From positions 17,691,586 to 17,755,585 of the forward strand of contig NC_080589.1 in NCBI RefSeq assembly GCF_029962835.1: a DNA stretch of 64,000 bases, in the 5' to 3' direction. The notes beneath the pieces were generated by a model. That model was not told where the DNA came from, searched no databases, and saw nothing but the letters and a program-made list of their open reading frames with translations. Shown in pieces: positions 45,395 to 55,774 of the stretch. Numbering within the stretch: position 1 is the first letter of the stretch; the number at the start of each line of letters is the position of its first letter. Both the position numbers and the translations under genes were made by a program. The stretch comes from Magnolia sinica (lineage: Eukaryota; Streptophyta; Magnoliopsida; Magnoliales; Magnoliaceae).

Positions 45395-45990
45395 ATCTAG
45401 GGCCAGTTTGGGATCGTGGATTTGGAAACCCTGGATTGGGTACCCTCGGGATCGGAAACCCCCCAGATTGGCAATCCTCCCGGTGTGAGTGTGAATCAAC
45501 TTTAATTCAAAAATACCTATACATGGTATATTTACAGGGGCTTTAATTTAATTACTAAATCAACTTTAATATCCCTAATTAGTGAGATATATAAATTTTG
45601 ACACTATGGTTGTGATAAGCCCGCTGAAATATATGCTTTGCCTGAAAATGATGAAATTCCAAGTCTCGGATGGACCGTAAGCACAAGATCATGTCTGAGT
45701 GACTAACCAACGATTTTTAAGATTTTTAATATAGACAATGTTTGGTTGGTGCCGGACAATGTTTGGACGGTGCTGATTTACATGGACAATGTTTGGACAG
45801 TGCTGATCATCATTAGTGAGCCATGTGCCCAATAGAATGATAGAGTAGAGTGACACATATGTTACACCTACAACTATTGTTACACATGTTATCCAAGCTC
45901 TCACTGTGGATTCCAAACCCCCTCAAAGGGAAGATTAAAAACCCCTAGTTACTTTGTGCTGGCAAACAACCAAGGGGATTTGAAACCCCC
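45395..45990. repeat. Repeat with GGATTTGGAAACCCC-type ends
   Basis: Words GATTTGGAAACCCTGG and GATCGGAAACCCCCCAG at the left, and TTCCAAACCCCCTCAAAGGG and GATTTGAAACCCCCGG at the right, resemble those at the borders of the segment 23593-25483. Two tandem GGACAATGTTTGG units occur near 45735-45800. It is probably a DNA transposon relic; ends are not exact. Confidence 0.4.
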
Positions 45991-46487
45991 GGTTATTATT
46001 TTATATCTTCGGTGCCACAAGACCCCTTGGGGAAGTTGTACACTTATGATTCACTGTGGTGATCTATCACATGTGTAATAAATTCGGTCAGTTAAACATT
46101 TAGGGTCTTTATAAGTATATAAGTATGTGAAATATATAAAATATTATTTTTTTGTAATTAATAATAAGATATTCTCCAACAAGAAAATTGGATGGTCAGA
46201 AATTTATTCTAACATTCCATATTCAACTTGCATGTGAAACAAAAGTAATTAGAATCATTTACCAATTTTTTGTCAATAAAATTAAATTAGCATGTCTTAT
46301 TTGATGAATAAATTGGATATATGACACTTATTCCCATTGTACCTATATAAAACTTGATGCCACGTGCTCTCTCGAGAGGAGGCATTACGTAGGAATAAAA
46401 AGAGGTTTTTTTTTTTAAATATTTATTTAATGTACAGATAGTTGGACCAATTTAAATGGTCCAACTAGTTGTGTGTGAGCATTTCTC

Positions 46488-46490
46488 GTG

Positions 46491-46532
<42 letters not shown>
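46488..46532. repeat. TA/TG microsatellite
   Basis: About 9 TA units are followed by about 12 TG units at the right border of the TIR element. Confidence 0.9.
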
Positions 46533-46709
46533 GAAGGATAACAACCTTGCCTGAAAATAAAGGCAGGAAAGAATCCAAAGCAAAAAACAAAACAATTAGG
46601 CAAGAATAATAAAGACACAAGTGTACAAGTCCTTGAAAGTAGCGGTCTATTCAACCATTCCATAAGCAATCTTTATTGGACGCCGTTGGGTTAGTGCCGC
46701 TGCCACCAG

Positions 46710-47165
46710 CAAGGTGGCTATGGTCAGTGCTATGTGGACCCTACCATGATGTATTTGTTTAATCCATGCTGTCCATCGATTTTGAAATATAATTTTAGAT
46801 CTTGATCGCAAAATTTAGATAGATCTAAATATCAGATGGACCACACCATTGGAAAACAATAGTCATTAAATGTCCAGCATTAAAAACCTCTTAGGGCCCA
46901 CTGTAATGTTTATTTGACATCTAACCTGTTTATTAGGTCATACAGACTTGTATGAAGGGAAAAAAAAAATCAGCTTGTTCGAAAACTTTTGTGGCCCCAA
47001 AGAAGTTTTTAATGGTGGGCGTTCAATCAACACTATGCGGTCCACTTGAGATTTGGATCGACCTCATTTTTGGGCTCATATCATAAAATTATCTGAAAGA
47101 ATGGTTGTACGGTATGGATGAAACATATACATGGTGGGCCCCACAGAGGGTCAGTAGCCAATCCG
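46710..47165. mobile_element. Fold-back MITE, nearly complete copy
   Basis: The two halves are complementary over most of 455 bp: GTGGACCCTACCATGATGTA on the left against TACATGGTGGGCCCCAC on the right, CCAGCATTAAAAACCTCTTAGGGCCCAC against GTGGCCCCAAAGAAGTTTTTAATGGTGGGC. A short unique centre has a purine run at 46960. This is the best reference copy of the family in the window. Confidence 0.75.
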
Positions 47166-47810
47166 TTTCCATCTTTCAAACTACCAGGCCTATAGGCTAT
47201 AGGCCCAGATCTATTTTCAAAACAACCATTATTTCTCTCACCCATAATTTAAAAGAGACTCCACATCCACCAAACACCACACCACCTTCCCATCCTACAT
47301 CTTTGCACTGTATATAGATGGGTTTTAAAATTTTAGCAGTGGCCCTATGTTTTGATTAATCTAGACCATTGGTTTATTAAGTCCCACAATGGATAGATCA
47401 TGCCCCAAAAATCTCCCATATATGAAAATTCCAGTAAACCATGCTAGGACCTTTTTCAGTTGAATGTGGACCTACATTAGAAACCTTTTTCAGCTGAATA
47501 TTGACAGTTATTATGTTTTTCCTTCTAACTAACTGTGGGCCACACTTTGAAAGGTTAAGATTCTTTTATCCAGTATAAATTTAATTACGAATCATTCATC
47601 CATGATGACATACAACAGATCAATGGCTTGGATGACAGAACTATGGGCTCCATTTTCTGGAATTAAAAACAAGTGTACCATTACAAAGATGTGGAGCTGT
47701 GTACCAGATAATTCCTTCTTCATGTAGTTTATCTTTGTGATGCTCTCAGTGGAGAGAAAAAAGCCAATTAAAAGCTGACCAAGTCTTTCTTATCCCATCA
47801 AGTCTCACTA

Positions 47811-47820
47811 CATATATACC
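47811..47820 (+). promoter_or_regulatory. TATA box of the first peptide gene
   Basis: CATATATACC lies about 190 bp before the ATG at 48009, and the same place in unit 2 has CTATAAATCC (52102-52111). It is followed by an A/C-rich leader with CCAAAACCAAAACC repeats, which fits a 5' UTR. Confidence 0.4.
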
Positions 47821-48008
47821 TCCCACGTACCAAATTGGCATACACGTGGGAAATCCAAGCCGTCCATCAGGTTGGGCAGCCAACCTTAAGTCTCATATAA
47901 AATTCCTATCTCAACATTGAGTCTTTGTTTGCCTACAAAAAGAATCCAAAACCAAAACCAAAACCATTTTCTCACTCAATTCAGGAAGCTTGTAACTTGG
48001 TTTTTGTA

Positions 48009-48158
48009 ATGGGAAAGCTTTGCTGCTCGGAATCTGACGATGGCGGCGGCGGCATCGATCTCATGGGAATCCTCGTCGCAATGGTCATTGCTCTAGTCCT
48101 TATGCTAATCTGCTTGCAGCCGCCGCGCCGGAGGATGGTGACCGTTCGTTGTTGTTGA
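48009..48158 (+). CDS. Small Cys-ended single-pass membrane peptide, copy 1 (49 aa)
   Basis: The ORF encodes MGKLCCSESDDGGGG, a hydrophobic helix (about residues 16-36, with LMGILVAMVIALVLMLIC) and a basic tail QPPRRRMVTV ending in Arg-Cys-Cys. A Cys pair near each end and an acidic head before one membrane span are seen. It has no signal peptide. The start is the first ATG after an A/C-rich leader. The paralogue at 53548 keeps frame despite diverged flanks: length changes are whole codons. Similar tiny proteins occur in other plants in my memory, without a known function. The two Cys pairs might be lipidated or bind metal; that is speculation. Confidence 0.7.
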   Translation: MGKLCCSESDDGGGGIDLMGILVAMVIALVLMLICLQPPRRRMVTVRCC

Positions 48159-49320
48159 TCGGGACCGGTTAGCTTCATTTCTCTTTGTTAGATCTGAACT
48201 TTCTATCAGTGGACGACACTTATATCTTTTGGCCTAGACATCAGATTTATAGAACATAGCTAAAACTTCCTTTGTTTATTTTAAGGTGTCTATTTGATTT
48301 GTGGACAGATGCCCGCTTGAGGAATAAATCAGAGCTGTGTTTGGAAAGAAGGAAAACAACATGGCCCACCTGATGGAAAGCTTAGAAACCAGATTGGTAA
48401 TTGTGATTCTCTCCAGATGTACTTTTTCTGTAGTAAGATTGTTGTTGAGTTGAATAAATACATTGTAGCTGAGATTTGAATGGTGAAATTACATTTCGTT
48501 TTTGCAAGTTTTTACACTCTGATGTACAAGATTCCACAAACATGGTTTGGTCAATCCAAACTGTTGATCTGATGGGTAAAAATATAGCCAAAAATCCCAT
48601 ATTAGAAGATCCTATATTTCAATCTTAGCCTACAGATGGATGGTTAAGAAGAGATACACCAATAATCCACATTTATTAGAAGAAGGATAAAAATGGGGCA
48701 GCTTTGATCTTCCAGTATGAGAGGTTTAGGATGAGATAATCAGATCAATGGCTTGGATGGGTGCCGTGCTGATGTTGGGTGGGTCTGATCTTTTGGTTGG
48801 GGTATGTCCACGGTGGGACCCACCTCTTGAATGGCTTGGATCCAGCGTTTCCTGTGAGGCATGTGTTATTTTGGAGAGATGGTTATACTCTGAGATAGTG
48901 TTTTGGAGAAAGAGCCCACGTATTTTCGTGGAACCATCGCATGCAACCATAGTATGTGAAGCTCACCTTGCTAAACCATTTCTCCCACCAATGTATCAAA
49001 TAGATTGGAAATCCGATCCGTGCAAATGGTTGGAAATGTCATGAATATCATCTGGAGGAGAAATCAAGCACATCCACTCATCATTTGTCCTACATCATTG
49101 AAATGAATGGATGGATGATATATGATTTAACATAAAATTATGGACCGAATGATGAGTAGATGGGATTTATTTTTGTGCCAGGAGATATTCACTATGGTTC
49201 CACTTTTTCGTGCACATTGGCAGGTTGGCGGTAAAAGATGGTGTAGCATGGTAAGCTTAGCATAATGTGGTTGTATATAATGATTTCATTATTATAAAAG
49301 CATATATTTATTAATTTGTA

Positions 49321-50941
49321 CGGCGTTTGGAGTCTCTACTAACAATGGCTTATTTATTTATTCTTAAAAAATAAGTTTTTATTTTGAAATTATATTATTT
49401 AATAAAGTTCTAATTTTACACTTAATTTTGAAGAAATTAACAAAAAAGTTTCTAAAATAGTAGCAAAGTCATTTTATTATTATTTAAGAGCTTATTTGAC
49501 TTAAGTGACAATTTGTCCTTATGCTTTTTAAGTAATGCCCCATCTTACCCATGCTCTTTTATTTACCGGCTCTCCAAAGTGGTCCACATGATGGATGATT
49601 CATATTGAAGGTGGGGCCTCACAGGATGAATTGTCCATAGGCCAACATAATGAACGGTTCACATCTAAGGTGGGTCCCACATGATGGATGATCCACATCA
49701 AGTGATCCCCACTTGATGAACGGTCCACATCAAAGTGGGACCCACATGATGGATGATGAACATTGAAGGCAGGATCACACGACTGAAGGTTGACATTAAA
49801 AGTGGGCCCACATGGTGAATGGCCACGTCGAGGTGGGCCCACATAATGCAAGGTTCATATCAAAGGTTGGTCGCGCATGATGGACTATCCACAACAAGTG
49901 AGCCCCACATTATGGACAGTCCACTACGGATTTTCATGACAAATGGTAGACATTGAAGGTGGTCCCACATGACAAATAATTGACATCAAAGGCGAACCCA
50001 TGTGATGAAAGACCCATATTGAAGGTGACGCTCCACATAATGAATCATCCACATGATCAAGGTGAGCCCACATAATGGACAGAGTGGGGCGCCTCACATG
50101 ATGGATGGTCTACATCAAAGTGTGGCATTCCGTGATAAATAGTTCACATCAAGTGGGCCCCACCTAATGGATAGTCCACATCCAAGGTCTTACTCGATGG
50201 GTGACTCATATCCAAAGTGACCAAACATGATGGATGATACACATAAAAGGTATGCCCCACGTGATAGATGGTGAACATCAATAGCGAGCCTCACATGATA
50301 GGCAACCCACTTCAAAAGTGTGGGGCCCACATGATGGACGCATCAAATATGAACTCTAAGTAATGGGTAGTGGACATTGAAGGGCCCCACATAAAAGGGC
50401 AATTAACATATTGATAGTGGGCCCTACATGTTATAGATGACTTACATCAAGGTGGGCCCCACATAATGGACAGTCCGCGTCAAAAGTCAGCCTCCAATGA
50501 TAAATGGTCCACATCCATGATGGGCCTTGCATGATGGACGACCTACTTAGAAGGTTTAGTCTGTATGATGGATAGTCCACCTGAAAGGTGAGTTCCATAT
50601 GATGGACGATCCACATCCAGTGTTTGACATGATGGATGGCCTAAATATTTTAAAACAGGAATATTATAGCCATTCATTCTTTTTTCATTTGGGCTCGCTG
50701 GATCCATGATAAGATCCACCAAACCAACTGTCTAGATTGTTCTTATGGTGGAGTTATAATTTTTAAAGATGACATTAACTATCTTAAAAAAAAAGTTCTT
50801 ATTTAAATGGTTTACCAAATGTTTTTATTTTAAATAAAGGCTTTTTCAGATAAAGTGATTTATTAAATTAAAAAAATAAACATATTAGAATGGCTCTTAT
50901 TTGAAAACTTCTATTAGATTTATAGATGCCAAATGAGCCTG
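49321..50941. mobile_element. Insertion in unit 2 holding a GTGGGCCCACATGATGG minisatellite
   Basis: Unit 1 lacks this piece (compare 43435-43460). The ends are A/T-rich (49360-49500 and 50770-50935) and enclose the tandem array. The borders CGGCGTTTGGAGTC and GATGCCAAATGAGCC are weakly inverted, which may mean a PIF/Harbinger-like DNA element. Confidence 0.5.
49585..50640. repeat. Degenerate minisatellite, unit about 33 bp, roughly 30 copies
   Basis: Units follow the pattern AAGGTGGGCCCCACATGATGGATGGTCCACATC, split as AAGGTGGGCCCCACAT and GATGGATGGTCCACATC. Copies are strongly diverged and vary in length. The array resembles the GTGGGCCCAC ends of the fold-back MITEs. Confidence 0.8.
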
Positions 50942-52101
50942 CATTTATACTGAACCATGCATACCTAGATAGTTTGTACAGTCTGATCTGCACGATAGCA
51001 CACAAAATAGATTGATAGTTTTGCACTATTTAAAAATGGCAATGACACACTTTTCAACCCTACAAGGCAATCCGGACCGTTCAAATGTAACCTGACTATG
51101 ACGGGTCACAACCCAAATTTACAGTGAGAAGTTGGCACCAACAATCTGATTTTGCCCTTGCAATTTACACTTCATACTTTCAACCATCCATTTGATAGCC
51201 TTCAATTGGATGGTTAGGAATAGTTTATCAGTATGATTTTAGAGATATGATCTACCCATAAATATTCCCCACAATGTAGATGGTCTAAATAATCATACGT
51301 AATTGCCACATGTGAAGAAGATAAGTCACCACCATAGATATCCTCTCTCTCTCTATATATATATATTCTCTCTCCCTTTATTGATAAGTCCGAAAAAAAA
51401 ACAAAACTCCTTGAAATAACGACAAAAAAAAATAAAAACAGAGCAAAAAGAAAACAACTACGTACAAATTTAAAAAGATGATAAAGACACAAGCATCCGA
51501 ATCCTTAAAGATGGAGGTCCACTCAACCACTCAAATAAGTGATATTCCACCAACCAATCCATCATAACCACATCTATTTTCAAAACAACAATCATTTCTC
51601 TCACCTAATTTAGAAGACACACCATAGCCAATCAACCACCACGCCACTTTCCCATCTTTACACTGTATAGATGGGTTTTCAATTAGTGGCCTATGTTTTG
51701 GTAATCTAAAGCATTGATGTATTAGGTAGGACTGTGGATGGAGCATGCACCAAAAATCTCCAATGTTGGAAAATTCCAGTTGCAGTAAACTGTTATAGGG
51801 ATTTTTTGAGTTGCAGTAAACCTTTTCAGCTGAATGTTGACTGTTATTGTGTTTTTCCAAAGGTTGAGATTCTTTTATCCAGTATATATATTTTAAGAAT
51901 CGTCCATCCATGGATGGATTCAACAGATCTATGGTTTGGATGACAGAATTATGGGCTCCACTTGCTGGAATTTAAAAGCAAGTGTACCATCGAAATGACG
52001 CGGGGCCGTGTACCAGATAATTCCTCCTCTACAGTTTGTATCTTTGTGAGAGAAAAAAGGCAATTGAAATTGAACGAGCTTTTCTCCTCCCACAAGTATC
52101 A

Positions 52102-52111
52102 CTATAAATCC
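52102..52111 (+). promoter_or_regulatory. Old TATA box of the second peptide gene, now displaced
   Basis: CTATAAATCC corresponds by position to the TATA box at 47811 in unit 1. Here it lies about 1.44 kb before the ATG because of an LTR insertion between the two. Confidence 0.45.
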
Positions 52112-52333
52112 CCCACATGCCAGAGTTGCATACACGTGGGAAATCCAAGCCGTCCATCAGGTGGGACATCCATGGATATTTCTTGGCCCCAAAAAACAGT
52201 CCAGTTCAAACGTCAGGTGAGACACAATGTACAAAATAAATGGATGGCTAAAACCATGCACTTCCTTTGTACAATGTGTGCACTATGTGTACACACGTGT
52301 GGGGGCTAAATGGCGCAACCGTTGGGGAGAAGG

Positions 52334-53104
52334 TGATGTAGAGCTGGTCGCAGATAATTTCGTGGTCAAGATGGACCAGAGATGGAGGTGGTTCGGACTG
52401 TCGGAATAAAAAACGGATGTATCTAGCAAATTGGAATGAGTCATCCTACGTTCCATATATGATTTTGGGGTAGGACGAGCTACTTTATCCACCCAACCTT
52501 GCCATGCCGGGTTGCACATGCCGAATTTGCAAAATATCTTCAGATCGACGGTTGAATTTTTGTTTTAATTTCATTTTTTACTATTTATAGTAAGCTTTAG
52601 TTTGAGTATATCTCTTCATCCATTGGGCTTTAGGAGTTGCGTAAAACATGAAAAGTGCTTAGAACAATTAGGATAATCACGTAGTTGAGCCAAATAGGAC
52701 ACTTACTATTTTTGGCCGAAAACCATGTGCACTTGTAGGAATTACGACCGTCTATAAATAGTTAGTCATGATTTCTAGGAGTTTTAATTATAGTTTAATT
52801 CCGAAACTTCTTTCTAGGGTTTATGTTATTATTTAAGAGATTGTAAGTTATTTTTTCATGATAAATCAAATTATTATGAATTTTATTAGAATTATTTTCT
52901 ATTTTCTATCTCTCCTCATGGATTTGAGATATCTTTACGAGGAGTTCAAAGAAGCTTAAGTGGATTCAGAATGGTTACCCTAGAGGAAGATGATGCTCGA
53001 CCTTGCGTCAGAAGGATCTCTTACGATCCTCATGGTTTAAAGAGCCTAGCTTGATGCATTCTACCCGTTACGTGGCTTTTAACATATTGATTAGATTATT
53101 AACA
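52334..53104 (+). repeat. Chromovirus-like gypsy LTR in sense to peptide gene 2
   Basis: It starts TGATGTAGAGC, ends ATTATTAACA (771 bp) and matches the minus-strand LTR at 60895-61613 through GGAATGAGT, ATATATGATTTTGGGGTAGG, CTATTTATAGTAA, CAAATAGGACACTTACT and GCGTCAG. A TATA-like CTATAAATAG lies at 52754-52763. Confidence 0.75.
52754..52763 (+). promoter_or_regulatory. LTR TATA box, sense to peptide gene 2
   Basis: CTATAAATAG lies about 790 bp before the second peptide ATG, in the U3/R part of the LTR. It is the nearest TATA-like box in the right direction that I noted, so this LTR could drive the gene. Confidence 0.35.
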
Positions 53105-53547
53105 ATTGGTATCCAATCAAGATCACGACTTGAAAGGGTAACATCAACCAGCGTGAAAGTTATTATGGCGTGAAAAGGACAACATGGATGACTAAAGTGC
53201 ATCTTGACTGCAATAATCAAAACAGGAAGATGATATTGGGCCATGTGAAATCCATGATGGATCTATCCAACCCAATGATCTACCTTCACCAAAGGTGGGC
53301 CCATTGGACCCCACATGAACAGAGATCAATCCAACCAACCATACTCCAATAATTTCTGTCTTCATTGTATTGGATTTCTCTACAGAGAATCCAACTTAAA
53401 TAATTTCTATCTTCACCATATTGGATTTCTTTATAGTGTCCTTTCCATTTTATAATTCCTAAGTCAACCTTGAATCTTGTTTGCCTACAAAAACACTCAC
53501 AAAACCAAAACCAAAACCCAATTCAAGAAACTTAATTTGGTTTTGTA

Positions 53548-53694
53548 ATGGGGAAGATTTGCTGCGCTGAATCCGACGATGGCATCAATCTCATGGGATT
53601 CATGGTCGCAGTGGTCATTGCTCTAGTCCTTGTGCTAATCTGCGTGCAGCCGCGAGGGCGGAGAATCGTGGCCGTTTATCATCGTTGTTGTTAA
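53548..53694 (+). CDS. Small Cys-ended single-pass membrane peptide, copy 2 (48 aa)
   Basis: A paralogue of 48009-48158: MGKICCAESDDG, a membrane helix (about residues 13-33, LMGFMVAVVIALVLVLIC) and a basic tail QPRGRR ending HRCC. Relative to copy 1 it lacks three codons in the Gly run and gains two in the tail, all in frame. Both Cys pairs and the acidic SDD are kept. Leader words CCTACAAAAA and CAAAACCAAAACC are shared, but the promoter is separated from the gene by an LTR insertion. Confidence 0.7.
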   Translation: MGKICCAESDDGINLMGFMVAVVIALVLVLICVQPRGRRIVAVYHRCC

Positions 53695-54927
53695 CGACGA
53701 CCGGTTAGCTTCATTTCTCTTTGTTTTTCATCGTCTTATAAACATAAAGGTACAAGTGTATGTTAGATTTGAGCTTTCTATAAGTGGGACATACTTGATA
53801 TTTTGGACCAGACATCCGGCCGTTTAACTTCTCAGGTGGGCCACACAGCTGAAATTTCCTTTTATTTATTTTAATCCGTCCATTTGATTTGTACACAAAG
53901 GCCCACCTGAGCAGTGAATGAGAGAGGTGTTTAGAAAGAAGAAATATGACAGTATGGCCCACCTGATGGAAAGTTTGGAAAGCAGATTGGCACTTGTGCT
54001 TCTCTTTCTTTAGTGAGATTGTTGTTGATGTGAATAAATACATGTAACTGACATTTGATTGGTGAGATTTACAAATTTGTTTTTTTACAAGCTTTTATAT
54101 TCATCTATGAGAGTTACACTTTCTGATGTACAAGATTCCACACATTTGGGAAACATGGTTTGGGCAATCCAAACCGTCGATCTGATTGGTATAAAATATA
54201 CCAAAAATTCCATATTAGAAGATCTTATATTTCAATCTTACCACACAGATTGATGGTTAAGAAGAGATACACCAATAACCCACATTTAGTGGAATAAAGG
54301 ACGGGGCAGGTATGATCTTTCAGTATGGGAGATTTTAGAGGCCATCATCAAATCAATAGCTTGGATGGGCGCTGGACGAGCTAAATGGACGGTTGTCATG
54401 GCTAGTCGCACAAATACCCCTTCAAACCCACAAAAATTTCAGGACGAAAAAAATTAAAATAAATAAATTTATTCTCTGGCTGTGTGATAGATGATACGCA
54501 GTAGCAATCACTTGCAAATTGCAAACTTTGGCATGCAAGTAATTCAAACTAAACTGCCTATATCTTGGGTCCCACCCAGTATATATCATAAATAAAAAAT
54601 TACCGATTTTTATTATCTAACCAACATCTATTGGATGGCTGAAAATACAGAATGCAATCGTCTAATTTCAACAACACGAAACCAATGATTCCGGGTTAGG
54701 ATTGTTCAAAGAATCCTGTTTTGGGACTTAATTATGAGGTTATAATTTCTCGCACCTGCATATCAAGCGTCATGCTTGGCCAGAGTATGAAATAAACTCC
54801 AATAAAATTTCCCGTGTAATAAATTATAAGATCTTGCTCCACTTTAAATGTGCTAAACGTGGGACCCATCTTTCCATGGTCCACCAATCCGTTAGGGCCC
54901 AAAAATCTCCCATATCGGAAGATCCTA

Positions 54928-55055
54928 TTCCAATCCAACCAGTGCCTGCATATAGACACAATTAATAAGGCAACAGACCCACAATCCTCAAGTTCCAATC
55001 CAACCAGTGCCTGCATATAGACACAATTAATAAGGCAACAGACCCACAATCCAAA
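54928..55055. repeat. 65-bp tandem duplication
   Basis: TTCCAATCCAACCAGTGCCT..GGCAACAGACCCACAATCC occurs twice with almost no change, which suggests a recent event. Confidence 0.9.
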
Positions 55056-55424
55056 GAAAATTGGCGATTGGCTCAAACAGATGGGGTCTTTCCAATCCCA
55101 AAGACTACTTGGGCATCCACCAACCACAGCAGGGCCCCAATTTCTAGCCAAAAAAAAAAAAAAACACACTTGCCTTTGAATGCCATATCTAAAACAGAGA
55201 CTACCAAACACATTCATGAAATTCCACCAAAGTTCGACTGTCCCTCCAACCATTTCTTCTGCAATTTCTCGCTATGGTGAAAGCAATAACCTGAAGACGA
55301 TAACTTAAAAGCTCCAAAGCCAACAGATTTAACAAAAAAACCAAAAAAAAACAAAAGAAGGAAAAAAAAAAAAAACTGATAAAAGAGATTTTATAAAGCT
55401 TACCATCTCGGTGCCATGGTCTAC

Positions 55425-55755
55425 GTTATAAATGATTTATTAGTAAATCACTTAAAGGTTGTAAATGATTTACAGCCTATCTATTTGGCTTTAAGTTATA
55501 AATGATTTACTAGTAAATCATCTACTGTGTTTGGATTACCTGAAATATGCTTTATAGGCATTCATTCAAAAAAATAAAAGTAAAAATAGAGCCGTTGCCA
55601 TCTCCTCATTGGTAAATGAGAACGGGGCTTTGCTAGTAAATCATTTACAAGTAGTAAATAATTTACTAATAAATTAGAGCATCCAAACATAGGTAGTAAA
55701 TGATTTACTAGTAAATCATTTACTACTTGTCTCATTTACTATCATCCAAATGACC
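55425..55755. mobile_element. A/T-rich palindromic MITE
   Basis: GTAAATGATTTACTAGTAAATCATTTAC-type palindromes recur at both ends (55430-55530 and 55630-55735). The right end reads CATCCAAATGACCCC, like many hAT or PIF MITE ends; a matching left end is not exact. Confidence 0.6.
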
Positions 55756-55774
55756 CCTAAATATCTAAAGATTG

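Larger units (their letters stand above)
44082..46487. mobile_element. 2.4-kb TIR element with palindromic ends
   Basis: The left end (44082-44135: GAGATGCTCACGCACAACTA, then a self-complementary AGTTGGACAATT..AATTGGTCCAACT) is repeated inverted at 46433-46487. Arms are about 54 bp with few mismatches. Unit 2 of the tandem duplication lacks the element. Both borders lie in microsatellites, so no target duplication can be defined. No transposase. A fold-back MITE and another repeat (45395-45990) are nested inside. Confidence 0.65.
42787..48766 (+). repeat. Tandem duplication unit 1 (about 6 kb with insertions)
   Basis: Unit 1 consists of a 'tail' (42787-43870, alike to 48767-49320 plus 50942-51340) and a 'head' with the first peptide gene (46540-46680 and 47190-48766, alike to 51400-52165 plus 53440-54372). 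The order tail-head-tail-head indicates one tandem duplication of a tail-head block with its junction near 48766. Divergence is substantial by eye. Confidence 0.75.
52165..53440 (+). mobile_element. Gypsy LTR with short flanking internal pieces, inserted upstream of peptide gene 2
   Basis: Unit 1 is continuous here (47870-47925: CCGTCCATCAGGTTGGG..CAACATTGAGTC). In unit 2 about 1.27 kb is added. Its core (52334-53104) is an LTR of the same family as 60895-61613. To the left is a purine-rich GTTGGGGAGAAGG, to the right TTGGTATCCAATCAAG, so it looks like polypurine tract, LTR, primer site. No target duplication was found and the outer parts are unidentified. Confidence 0.6.
48767..54372 (+). 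repeat. Tandem duplication unit 2 (about 5.6 kb with insertions)
   Basis: The second tail-head block. The tail part begins CTGATGTTGGGTGGGTCTGATC (compare 42787) and ends near 51340. The head begins near 51400 and ends at GCTTGGATGGGCGC near 54372 (compare 48755). It carries two private insertions: 49321-50941 and about 52165-53440. Confidence 0.75.
54373..55774. other. Intergenic repeats without a gene
   Basis: It holds a 65-bp exact-looking tandem duplication (54928-54992 and 54993-55055), poly-A runs near 55150 and 55350-55375, and a palindromic MITE at 55425-55755. A 173-codon minus-strand ORF at 54732-55253 gets its length partly from the duplication and shows no family likeness. Confidence 0.6.

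Noticed and set aside
46427-46669. 80-codon minus-strand ORF with a hydrophobic stretch
   Set aside because: It includes translated TG/TA microsatellites and a TIR end.
49585-50640. Regular short repeats that might suggest a CRISPR array
   Set aside because: Units are contiguous, degenerate and without unique spacers, in plant DNA. It is a minisatellite.
54732-55253. 173-codon minus-strand ORF as a gene
   Set aside because: Part of it is two translated copies of a 65-bp tandem duplication, plus a poly-Phe run from an A tract. No family motif.
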